DNA of 64,000 nt from Hoeflea sp. (GTDB lineage Bacteria; Pseudomonadota; Alphaproteobacteria; Rhizobiales; Rhizobiaceae): assembly GCF_002733955.1 (NCBI RefSeq), contig NZ_NVXQ01000008.1:124001-188000 (forward strand), in the 5' to 3' direction. Each line of letters starts with the position of its first letter. The stretch's first letter is position 1. The notes below the pieces were generated by a model. It did no database searches. It was not told where the DNA came from and worked only from the letters and a program-made list of their open reading frames with translations. Both the position numbers and the translations under genes were made by a program. Below, piece after piece: positions 57,207-64,000 of this stretch.

Positions 57207-59295
57207 TGATGAGCACTCCTTCGTTGCTGTCGTGGAGTTGATCACTGCCGTTACCGGCAATCGTGGTGTTGCTGTGTCCGGGCAAAGTCCCAGCCGGACT
57301 GGTGCGACCGACCAACCTGCCCATCTCACTGCTGTTCAAGATCGCATTGAGATCGTTACCCAGATGATGGGCAATGATTGTCACAAGGGCCGCTGTGTCT
57401 GGCTGCGGGATGACGATGTGCTTCTCAAGACGGCCCGAGCGCAGCAGTGCGGGATCAATCTTGTCCGGCCGGTTGGTTGCTCCAACGACAATGACGCCTT
57501 CCGTTTTTGCCACTCCATCGAGCAATTCCAACACGCGGTTTACGAGGCTCGACCAGTAATCATCATATGGTCGGTCACTGCTGCCGCGGTTTCCGATGTT
57601 GTCGACTTCATCGATGAACAGGATGCAAGGTGCACTGCGAGTGGCATGTTCGAATGTTGCATTCATCGCTGCCAGAACATCGCCAAGGTTCGACGCTTCC
57701 AGCCATCTCGCAACCGACGTCGCGACCAGCGGAACCTGAAGCGTGTTGCAGAGTGCCTTTGCGAATGTTGTCTTGCCTGTGCCGGGCGGCCCGGAGAGCA
57801 GCAGCCGTGAACTGAGATCAGACCATGCGACTTCCTTATTGCCGAACGCCCCAAGGTCGCCCTTGAGATCAAGCGCCCACTGCCGGGCATCGCCATATCC
57901 GGCCAAATTTTCAACGAACAGGTGATCCTTTCCGGTGGACGGTTTGGCAGACTGCTTCGCGGTCTGCCCCTTGGCTGGTTCTGACGCGGTCGGTTCTTTG
58001 ACTGGATCGATGATGTCGAAGCAGCCCGCATATTTCTCGCGCTTCTTTGTTTCCGACCGTGTCATAAGAGTGCCCAATCGGCGCTCCTTGTCTTCGTCCT
58101 CTTTGGCTTCGGCCATGGCCCGGTTTTCGGCTTCAAGCGTCAACAGGATTGCGATGATCCTGGTCAGCGATCGTCCAGGGCGGATTGCGATCGCGAGATC
58201 ATCAATGCCGAGATGACCGGGCTCGAAATCGAGTTCCGTCATGAGGAACCAAGTGCGACTGATCGGGATGTTGTGGCAGATTGCAAGCACATCTGCGATC
58301 AGGCTGGCATCAATTCCACCTCCCGAGATCACCATGTCCGCGACAGCGACAAGCCGAGCCGGTAGGGGCTGATCACGCTCGTCGCAAATGATGAGTGGTT
58401 TGAACGCCGTGAGAACCCGCTTCGATACGATCGTGCGAAGTTCGTCATCATCATCATACCGCTTTAGCGAAGCGCTCCCGAAACAGCTGAAAGATTTCCG
58501 TGGCGTTGTATCCGCAAGTGCTTTGAAGCGGCCAGTCAACGTTGGGCCTTCTGCTATCGGTTCAAGCGACACATGAAACGGCAACGCCGAGCCGTCTTCG
58601 AGCAAATAGCCGAAGTGTCTTTCGAAGTCCCTGACTGGGACCTGGACAGCAACAATGGATTTCTTCCGTTTCATGATCGAGAGCAGTCGGTCAATGGCAT
58701 GCTCATCCTGCTCAAATGCCCTTGAGAGCAGCAGCGCCGCAGCAACTTCCGGAACCTTGGGTGCCGACGCAAAGCCCGCTACAATCGACAGGACATGATC
58801 CCGAAGTGCAGCCATATTCCGGAATGGCAGATTGGCCGCCGTACCCTCTCCAGGAATTGGACCACACGATGTGGACGTCAGGTTTGCGGGCGGCTCACTT
58901 TCACCGCCAGCTTCAGGCAGCGTGTCGGAATGTCCCGCAGCGTTTCCAGTGGACTCGGTGGATACCTCGATGACAGTTTCGTCAGCGCCATCTTCTTCAT
59001 CCATGTTGAATGCGTCCTGATCAACAGATTCTAGCTTACGTTTGATCTGCTTCCTTTTTCGCGAAGAAGCCTCCAGAAGCGAGCGGATCAATTTTCGGTC
59101 CTTATCGACATCACCGGAAAAGAGTGCGGCCGTTTCCGCCGCGAGATTCCAGACCACCCCATTGTTCTCGCTTTCGGCGAGCGGCTGACTTTCAAGAATG
59201 CCGGCGTCAATAGCTCGACCGAAGGCTTCTAGCCGAGCGGCGCGCTGCTGACGTGCAATGAGATATTTGGAGACGCGTTTGCTGATCTTGCTCAT
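57199..59295 (-). CDS. AAA+ ATPase, partner of the M41 protease
   Basis: This 698-residue protein has an unrecognised N-terminal half (an acidic linker about 95-150; FERHFGYLLEDGSALPFHVSL about 224-244) and an AAA+ module: Walker A GPPGTGKT (502-509), Walker B ILFIDEVD (558-565) and an SRH with ATNRPDKIDPALLRSGRLEKHI (606-627), of FtsH/classic AAA type. The protein ends soon after the start of the lid, and lid-like sequence reappears in the next gene. Start MSKISKR has GGAGGAAAAGTG before it and shares one base with the previous stop. A soluble unfoldase is inferred. Confidence 0.87.
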   Translation of the reverse strand: MSKISKRVSKYLIARQQRAARLEAFGRAIDAGILESQPLAESENNGVVWNLAAETAALFSGDVDKDRKLIRSLLEASSRKRKQIKRKLESVDQDAFNMDEEDGADETVIEVSTESTGNAAGHSDTLPEAGGESEPPANLTSTSCGPIPGEGTAANLPFRNMAALRDHVLSIVAGFASAPKVPEVAAALLLSRAFEQDEHAIDRLLSIMKRKKSIVAVQVPVRDFERHFGYLLEDGSALPFHVSLEPIAEGPTLTGRFKALADTTPRKSFSCFGSASLKRYDDDDELRTIVSKRVLTAFKPLIICDERDQPLPARLVAVADMVISGGGIDASLIADVLAICHNIPISRTWFLMTELDFEPGHLGIDDLAIAIRPGRSLTRIIAILLTLEAENRAMAEAKEDEDKERRLGTLMTRSETKKREKYAGCFDIIDPVKEPTASEPAKGQTAKQSAKPSTGKDHLFVENLAGYGDARQWALDLKGDLGAFGNKEVAWSDLSSRLLLSGPPGTGKTTFAKALCNTLQVPLVATSVARWLEASNLGDVLAAMNATFEHATRSAPCILFIDEVDNIGNRGSSDRPYDDYWSSLVNRVLELLDGVAKTEGVIVVGATNRPDKIDPALLRSGRLEKHIVIPQPDTAALVTIIAHHLGNDLNAILNSSEMGRLVGRTSPAGTLPGHSNTTIAGNGSDQLHDSNEGVLING

Positions 59296-59774
59296 CACTT
59301 TTCCTCCTCGGCGCATGTGGAAAAGTCTACAATTGTCTGCAGGTTTGCTGGCAGGAACCGCCGATTTCCATCGAGCCAGTCTTTCAGGATCAGACCGGCC
59401 GGATGTTTGAAGCGACACAACAGATCAAGCCGGCGCTTCAAATGCTTGGGTAGCTCGGCCTTGCCGGTATCACCTGTTCCAGCACGACGAAGGATTTTGC
59501 GAACAAGTCCCGGAGCGATCTCATCGATCAACTCAGGCGTGGGATTACCCTTATTCGTCAGGATTTCAATTCGCTGGCGATGTCGATGCAGCACGTCATT
59601 TGCCGTGCTTGGATGAAGAGGAGGTCGGAGCCCGGGTGAGGATTTACTCTGCCGCCGCTTGGGCGTGCGGGTGGGAGATTTTTGAGGTTGGACCGAGGTA
59701 TCGGAAGGATGCTTCCGCTGCGGCTTTGGAAACGCGATGACATTGCTTTTGGTAGTGGGATCGGATTTACGCAT
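59295..59774 (-). CDS. Hypothetical basic protein
   Basis: This 159-residue protein has a basic, disordered first third (NVIAFPKPQRKHPSDTS, PTRTPKRRQSKSS) and a helical remainder (IEILTNKGNPTPELIDEIAPGLVRKIL; HLKRRLDLLCRFKHPAGLILKDWL). GGAGAAATC lies before the ATG. It is coupled to the AAA+ gene by a one-base overlap. Not recognised; a DNA- or partner-binding role is only a guess. Confidence 0.65.
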   Translation of the reverse strand: MRKSDPTTKSNVIAFPKPQRKHPSDTSVQPQKSPTRTPKRRQSKSSPGLRPPLHPSTANDVLHRHRQRIEILTNKGNPTPELIDEIAPGLVRKILRRAGTGDTGKAELPKHLKRRLDLLCRFKHPAGLILKDWLDGNRRFLPANLQTIVDFSTCAEEEK

Positions 59775-59857
59775 GACAGATTTCTCCTACGCCGCATCGT
59801 TGGATCGGCGAGTTTCGTGAACAAAAAGACTGATGAGTGAGTGGAGCCGCGTGCTTG

Positions 59858-60763
59858 TCAGTGGCGGGTGGGCGGTTGAGCGAAGCCCAGTTTGATCAGC
59901 TGCGGATTGCCGCTGGCGTCGATGACGTTGGTGTCTTCAATAGACTGATCATCTTCGTCGGCAGTCTCCATCTCATTGAGATCGACATCGGGCTGAACAG
60001 GCAGAGCTATCGGTAAATGGCAGGACTGGGCGAACACCTCACACGCCTGTTTCCAATTGGCCTTAACATGAGAATGGAACTCTGCCTGCAGGGAGGCGAT
60101 TGCTGCGCCCGCGCCCTCAACTTCGACGAGGTGGTCCAGTTGCGATAGATGCCAGATGCCGGCATACAAATCGGTCTTCCGATTGTCAGCCGTTAGGATG
60201 ACAACTCGGACCTCCCTGACGTTCAGGCGTCTATGTTCTTTGTACAGAAAGTCAGGCAGTACAAGGCCCGCTGCTTTCATGCGGTTTTGCAGATCATCAA
60301 GCCGCACGCGGTCATAAGTGTAAACGCTGCGCTTGGCATCGACGACATGCGCAGTGCCAGTACGCTCATTCAGAATGACAAAATCCGGGGTGTACGTCTT
60401 CCGGCCGCCCGTATCGGCGTCGAATGTCAATGCCCGAAAGTTTTCGGCGTCGTTCAACTCGACCAGTTTTAGCGCCGTTTGCGAGACGGGTAACCGCAAG
60501 TTCTGCGTCAGCACCTTCAGGTCTGGATTGCACCTGGCAACGGCAGCAATGCCCAGTTCGATCAGTCGACCTTCAAGTGCTGGCAGCGACCGAAGCACAG
60601 TGGCAAGGTCATCGATGCCGCCAGACAGCGCTTGTGCCAAGGCATCTGGAGACAACGAGGTTTCGACAAGCTCGTTGATGAAGGTTTCGAACTGCTTCTT
60701 CAGTTCCGGAGAGTGTGCGGACTGCGCAAAGTCAGTTGCGGTTGTTGTCTTGAGTTTCGTCAT
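59858..60763 (-). CDS. PD-(D/E)xK-like nuclease-fold protein, first gene of the AAA/M41 operon
   Basis: This 301-residue protein has a helical N-terminus and a central segment with YTPDFVILNERTGTAHVVDAKRSVYTYDR, giving Pro126-Asp127 and Asp142-x-Lys144: the layout of a PD-(D/E)xK site with a strand between. This is a pattern match, not a proven nuclease. The acidic C-terminus (DLNEMETADEDDQSIED) is probably flexible. AGGAGATTTCC is before the ATG. A palindrome 56 bp upstream may control it. Confidence 0.7.
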   Translation of the reverse strand: MTKLKTTTATDFAQSAHSPELKKQFETFINELVETSLSPDALAQALSGGIDDLATVLRSLPALEGRLIELGIAAVARCNPDLKVLTQNLRLPVSQTALKLVELNDAENFRALTFDADTGGRKTYTPDFVILNERTGTAHVVDAKRSVYTYDRVRLDDLQNRMKAAGLVLPDFLYKEHRRLNVREVRVVILTADNRKTDLYAGIWHLSQLDHLVEVEGAGAAIASLQAEFHSHVKANWKQACEVFAQSCHLPIALPVQPDVDLNEMETADEDDQSIEDTNVIDASGNPQLIKLGFAQPPTRH

Positions 60764-60817
60764 GGAAATCTCCTGTTGGGAGCGATGGCGGCAACCAGGC
60801 AGACACAGGGGCTCAGA

Positions 60818-60836
60818 TGCGGAAATAATTTCCGCA
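60818..60836. promoter_or_regulatory. Perfect 19-bp palindrome TGCGGAAATAATTTCCGCA (copy 2)
   Basis: It sits in the promoter region of the PD-(D/E)xK/AAA/M41 operon. Its inner 17 bp are identical to 42076-42092. Likely an operator for an Xre- or similar-type dimeric regulator; the regulator is not identified. Confidence 0.7.
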
Positions 60837-60839
60837 TTG

Positions 60840-61565
60840 GTTGCCCGAGACCGGCAACCGGAGCGCTGGTGTCGGCGAGGAACTGGGGCTATCGCAATGA
60901 AGTGGAACGATCAGTGGCGAGAGAACGAGCCGGGCGACATGAATAGGTCACTGGTCAGCGCTGTGTGCTGCCGTGATCGGGCTTCAACAGGAGTGGGGTG
61001 CAATTGGACTTCCCCATGGGGGGAGATAACGATAAAGGTCAACATAGCCTTCGGCCTTTCTAGAGAAGGTTGCGGGTCAGGCCCTCGTTCGATGTTTGCC
61101 GCATCGGCGGGGGCCGTTAAGTCGCTGCAGAAATTCAGTTTCTGGCGACAAACGATAAATAGTCCGGAGTTGCTTATCCGGCAAGCCGAAAGAGAACGTA
61201 TCCGGAACATAGCTCCGGAATGGTTAACAGATGACGCGGGCATTCTGGGAGACGAGGCGAGGAGTTGTCTCGCAAAACCCATGTTATTCGGCTCTACGGG
61301 AGCCGGTACCGCCTGGGATATTTGCACGAACGACAGGGTTTGCTTGAGGCCGCCGACCCCAATGGTGCCTGATGCATGCTTCTGTGATCTAGCCGCCAGC
61401 TTACTTACGTCAGCCCGGCGAAACCGATAATCGCGACCACTGAATGGACGGTTTCGACCCCACTGTTGTGGTGCCCCTTACAGCCGCGGACCGACCTGTT
61501 ACGGGCATTGGCAATGGGCTTGCAGGAACATACTATTGGACTATCGATCCAGCAAAGGTACAATC
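60840..61565. other. About 725 bp without a supported gene
   Basis: A plus-strand frame from 60897 to 61430 (177 residues) has a few protein-like stretches (PELLIRQAERERIRNIAPEW) but no ribosome site and no recognised family. A minus-strand frame in the same place is no better. I do not call either. Confidence 0.4.
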
Positions 61566-61832
61566 ATGGAACGGGAACCAAACCTGATCAGTTCAGGCGC
61601 ATCGAGGAGGATCGTGGAAGATGGCGTTCCCTTCAAGATCGACATCTACAAACTTGAAGGTGGGGATGGGTGGACGCTGGATGTTGTAACTGAAGACGGA
61701 ACATCGATCGTTTGGGATTATCTGTTCGACGACGACCAGGCAGCCTTTGAAGAAGCCGTCACCACAATCCGAAACGAAGGTGCCGTGGCGTTTGCCAATG
61801 GTGGATCAAACGTGGTTCCGTTCAGGAAGTAG
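61566..61832 (+). CDS. Small conserved hypothetical protein
   Basis: This 88-residue acidic protein starts MEREPNLISSGASRRIVEDG and has a beta-rich centre (FKIDIYKLEGGDGWTLDVV, SIVWDYLFDDDQAAFEEAV), ending NVVPFRK. AAAGG is eight bases before the ATG. It resembles small proteins on rhizobial plasmids and islands, function unknown. An upstream in-frame start at 61536 has no ribosome site. Confidence 0.65.
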   Translation: MEREPNLISSGASRRIVEDGVPFKIDIYKLEGGDGWTLDVVTEDGTSIVWDYLFDDDQAAFEEAVTTIRNEGAVAFANGGSNVVPFRK

Positions 61833-62008
61833 GTATCGGGGCGTTCCATTGACCAGCAGTACCGCGTTATTGATGGCAGCTTTGCGCCCCCAAGGCGGTC
61901 ATCCGCGTAACGGCTTCCTGATTCCCGCAACCGGCCATTCGATGTGCACCCGTTGAATGTCCCAAAAAGGGATCTGCTCGCTGAGCTGGGCCATGCCCTC
62001 AAGGGCAT

Positions 62009-62114
62009 AATGACTGATAATGCAATCTTATCAGTCATAATCATATGAAGACATGCTGTGCGGATAGGTGTAATTTGGGTAGCCTAAACCGCACAATCGA
62101 GGTAGCGTCTTCCG
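62009..62114. promoter_or_regulatory. Two inverted repeats before the DUF1403/ScpB chimera
   Basis: ATGACTGATAA and TTATCAGTCAT (11 bp each, 7-bp loop, 62009-62037) form one perfect inverted repeat. Further on, TGTGCGG (62055-62061) and CCGCACA (62088-62094) form another. They look like the control region of the original plasmid operon. Confidence 0.5.
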
Positions 62115-62115
62115 C

Positions 62116-62574
62116 ATGGATTCGCTGCCGCCGGCCACATCATCAGCCCCTATCTGGTCATCCCGCCTTCCGGGATGGGCGCTGTCGCGTGGGCGTGACA
62201 TGACCGAGGCGGACGCCGCGTTTGCTGCCGGCATAGCCCTGAAATCCCTGGATGATTTGGTTCGCTCCGACCCCGCCTGGGCCGGTTGTTGGTGCTCACG
62301 TCAAGCGCTCAAATGCGCTGCCGCCGCCGTACGGCTCAGCCGTGATGTCATCGCCTCGTTGCGCAGTGCGGGGTTCATTGCATCTGGGCCGCGAAGCCCG
62401 ACTCCGGGCGCGCCTTACACCTATGTCACCACAAAACACTTTCTCTCCGCGTTCGGCATGGAGACGCTGCGTGACCTGCCGGATATCGAGGCGCTTGACG
62501 ATGCGGGATTGCTGGATGCCCGTATACCCTTGGGGAATGGTTATGCGGAAGAAAGTCCTGATGAAGACGAGTAG
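62116..62574 (+). pseudogene. In-frame chimera: DUF1403 N-terminus joined to ScpB C-terminus
   Basis: The 152-codon frame begins like DUF1403 proteins (LPGWALSRGRDMTEADAAFAAGIALKSLDDL, then CWCSRQALKCAAAAVRL) and from about residue 75 continues like the end of plasmid-type ScpB (RDVIASLRSAGFIASGPRSPTPGAPYTYVTTKHFLSAFGMETLRDLPDIEAL). In rhizobial plasmids these are separate neighbouring genes, so an internal deletion near 62340 most likely fused them. Assignments are from memory of the families. A functional product is unlikely. Confidence 0.6.
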
Positions 62575-62635
62575 AACGATCCGGCGCTTTCGTAAACGAT
62601 GCGCAGCGGAACCAACAATCGCAAGAGGTCAGAAG

Positions 62636-62900
62636 TCAGTCTGCCAGATCGTCCAGTGTGACCCCAAGGGCATCTGCCAAAGCGTGCAGGGACGCGACCG
62701 ACGAGACCGGTAATTTCTCTGGGGTCGGACACGGGATGCTAGGCTCGATCAGTTCACCGCCATCACTGCCTCTCTCAACAAAACGATGCTGATGTACTGG
62801 ACTGACTCGAAAACCGGTGTCCCACCCCAGAGAAATTACCGGTCTCCCGACAAGGTCTCCCATTTGTTGAGGCGTATGTGTGCGGATACCCCATTTGGGC
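62636..62900 (-). pseudogene. Xre-family regulator fragment interrupted by a MITE
   Basis: The C-terminal frame SVASLHALADALGVTLDDLAD is typical of Xre helix-turn-helix regulators. It breaks at 62702. If the 144-bp insertion and one copy of its 5-bp duplication are removed, the frame continues upstream as HIRLNKWETLSVASL. No complete N-terminus is found, so the gene was also truncated on its other side. Confidence 0.55.
62703..62846. mobile_element. 144-bp MITE with 31-bp terminal inverted repeats and 5-bp target duplication
   Basis: Segment 62703-62733 is the reverse complement of 62816-62846 with one mismatch (it begins GAGACCGGTAATTTCTCTGG). Both ends are flanked by CCGAC (62698-62702 and 62847-62851). 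The 82-bp centre has no coding content. This is the structure of a non-autonomous transposon. Confidence 0.8.
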
Positions 62901-62946
62901 GCTTCGGAAATGATGACGCCGTATAGATGTTTCCAATCGACCAGAG

Positions 62947-63111
62947 TCAGACCGCTTCAAAATCAAGCTTGCAAAGGGGGAACAGTCCATAGATGTAGAA
63001 CGTTGCCTCCGACATTCCGGCCTTGCGGCAGACCTCGCCAACAGCCGTGCCATCCTCGGCCTGCTTCAAGACAAAGGCGATTTGCGCTTCAGAAAACTTC
63101 GATGCCTTCAT
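62947..63111 (-). pseudogene. Truncated IS3-family transposase OrfA
   Basis: The frame starts MKASKFSEAQIAFVLKQAED and continues VCRKAGMSEATFY, the N-terminal helix-turn-helix of IS3-family OrfA. After about residue 39 (near 62994) the similarity stops and unrelated residues lead to a stop at 62947. OrfB is absent, so this is an insertion-sequence scar. Confidence 0.8.
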
Positions 63112-63194
63112 GGAACTCTCCATCTCCCGGTCGAGGGATCATAATTGGAAAATTCCAGCCATAAATGGTCCGATTTGGCGTTGGCACTTCACGG

Positions 63195-63674
63195 TCAATG
63201 ATCAAACGGTTCGGAGGGTCCCTGGCCGATCTCCGCAAGCTGACGCAACAGGAACAGAAGCTGCTCAAAGCGTTCGATGCCGAACTCATCTGCGATTTTC
63301 AGGTGAATTACCGTGGCTTCCTCGACAAGCGGCTTCATCAGGGCGCGACCTTGTGTGGTGAGGTAGACATAGCTGGCCCGCGCGTCGGTCTCGCTTGCCC
63401 GTCGCGAGACCAAGCCCCGGCTTTCAAGCGAGGTTACGATCCGGGAGATGCTGACCTTGTGAATGCAGGCCAACGCGGAAATCTCCGCAGACGTCAGATC
63501 TCCCTGGTCGGTCAGAATACGCATTACACGCCATTGCTGTTCAGAAAAGTTCTCCCGGTGCAGGAGATCCCTGAACCGGGAGACCACGGCTTCGCGCCCG
63601 CGGGTGCACGCCACCGCGAGCGATCGGTCGACATACATAAGACCCTTCAATCTGGAACTTTGCGCGGCCGACAT
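63195..63674 (-). CDS. MarR-family regulator, HpaR/HpcR-like
   Basis: This about 159-residue winged-helix regulator has FSEQQWRVMRILTDQGDLTSAEISALACIHKVSISRIVTSLESRGLVSRR and the wing ASETDARASYVYLTTQGRAL, a pattern of aromatic-acid responsive MarR proteins such as HpaR. The start is uncertain: ATG at 63674 or GTG at 63701. No target gene is within the window except possibly the oxidase to the right. Confidence 0.8.
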   Translation of the reverse strand: MSAAQSSRLKGLMYVDRSLAVACTRGREAVVSRFRDLLHRENFSEQQWRVMRILTDQGDLTSAEISALACIHKVSISRIVTSLESRGLVSRRASETDARASYVYLTTQGRALMKPLVEEATVIHLKIADEFGIERFEQLLFLLRQLAEIGQGPSEPFDH

Positions 63675-63804
63675 TTCGGTTTGGTCTTTAATCGCACTCA
63701 CTCCAACCCTGGGTCATATCAAATGGCGTTGTAATGGTTCGGACGCCGGAATTCGCTAGTTGAAGCCCGGCGGCATTACAACACGCATATGTCTAACATG
63801 GTCT

Positions 63805-64000
63805 CTAATTCTTCACCAGTTTACCAGGGTTCAAAAGGCCATTCGGATCGAAGCAGGTCTTGAGCCGCTGCAACAGTTCATATTCCAGCGGCCCTTTCTG
63901 TTCGCGGACCCGGTCAAGGTAGAGCGACCCGACCCCATGTTCGGCCACGATGGAGCCGCCATAATCCCACACAAGTGCATCGATCCGGGCGTAGATCCGG
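63805..64000 (-). CDS. FAD-linked oxidase C-terminal end, 5' part outside window
   Basis: The last 65 codons are present: RIYARIDALVWDYGGSIVAE, then HGVGSLYLDRVREQKGPLEYELLQRLKTCFDPNGLLNPGKLVKN. The EHGVG and FDPNGLLNPGK motifs are those of the glycolate oxidase GlcD / D-lactate dehydrogenase family, flavoproteins that oxidise 2-hydroxy acids. The substrate cannot be told from this part. Confidence 0.88.
   Translation of the reverse strand, partial: RIYARIDALVWDYGGSIVAEHGVGSLYLDRVREQKGPLEYELLQRLKTCFDPNGLLNPGKLVKN

Noticed and set aside
60897-61430. Possible 177-residue gene on the plus strand
   Set aside because: No ribosome site, no family recognised, and poor coding character in its first half.

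Overview
The window looks like a chromosome segment of a marine-type alphaproteobacterium of the order Hyphomicrobiales (Rhizobiaceae or Phyllobacteriaceae, for example a Hoeflea-like genus). This is inferred from the high GC content, the rhizobial phaB-phaA/phaR arrangement, the PYC-type pyruvate carboxylase, several TRAP transporters, the non-mevalonate gene ispG and abundant GANTC (CcrM-type) sites. No database search was possible, so the genus is a guess.

Positions 1-41.4 kb are core chromosome. They hold a SUV3-like helicase cut by the left edge; a 1-kb array of about 275-bp repeats; polyhydroxybutyrate synthesis genes phaB, phaA and their regulator phaR; pyruvate carboxylase; a solo LuxR regulator; a seven-gene catabolic operon (N-formylglutamate amidohydrolase-like enzyme, TRAP dctQMP, glutamine-synthetase-like ligase, aldehyde dehydrogenase, iron alcohol dehydrogenase) divergent from an RpiR regulator; an ArsR regulator; tspO; ispG; a hybrid histidine kinase; a polyprenyl synthase; mtgA; rpmF; a cold-shock gene; a fatty acid desaturase; an MFS carrier; a second TRAP cluster with a DapA-family aldolase and a GntR regulator; and a large Orn/Lys/Arg decarboxylase.

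Positions about 41.7-63.1 kb are accessory DNA with visibly lower GC. The left border carries a 20-bp copy of a tRNA-Ser 3' end, a typical attachment-site remnant. Two operons fill the island. The first (54.8 to 42.2 kb, minus strand) is nearly gapless: a WYL repressor of the BrxR/CapW type, hsdR, hsdM, hsdS, a DUF5655/NucS-like nuclease, a SIR2-like DUF4917 protein, a PUA-like plus GIY-YIG fusion, a DUF3696 ATPase and a phospholipase-D-like protein. It reads as one layered anti-phage locus under one repressor with tandem operators. The second (60.8 to 55.1 kb, minus strand) encodes a PD-(D/E)xK-like protein, an unknown protein, an AAA+ ATPase and a separate FtsH-type M41 protease domain, followed by small unknown proteins and arrays of 21-bp repeats. 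A perfect 17-bp palindrome occurs both upstream of this second operon and near the left island border.

The right end of the island (61.5-63.1 kb) is decayed plasmid-type DNA: a chimeric DUF1403/ScpB gene, an Xre regulator interrupted by a 144-bp MITE, and a truncated IS3-family orfA. After this come a MarR/HpaR-like regulator and the end of an FAD-linked oxidase, cut by the right edge.
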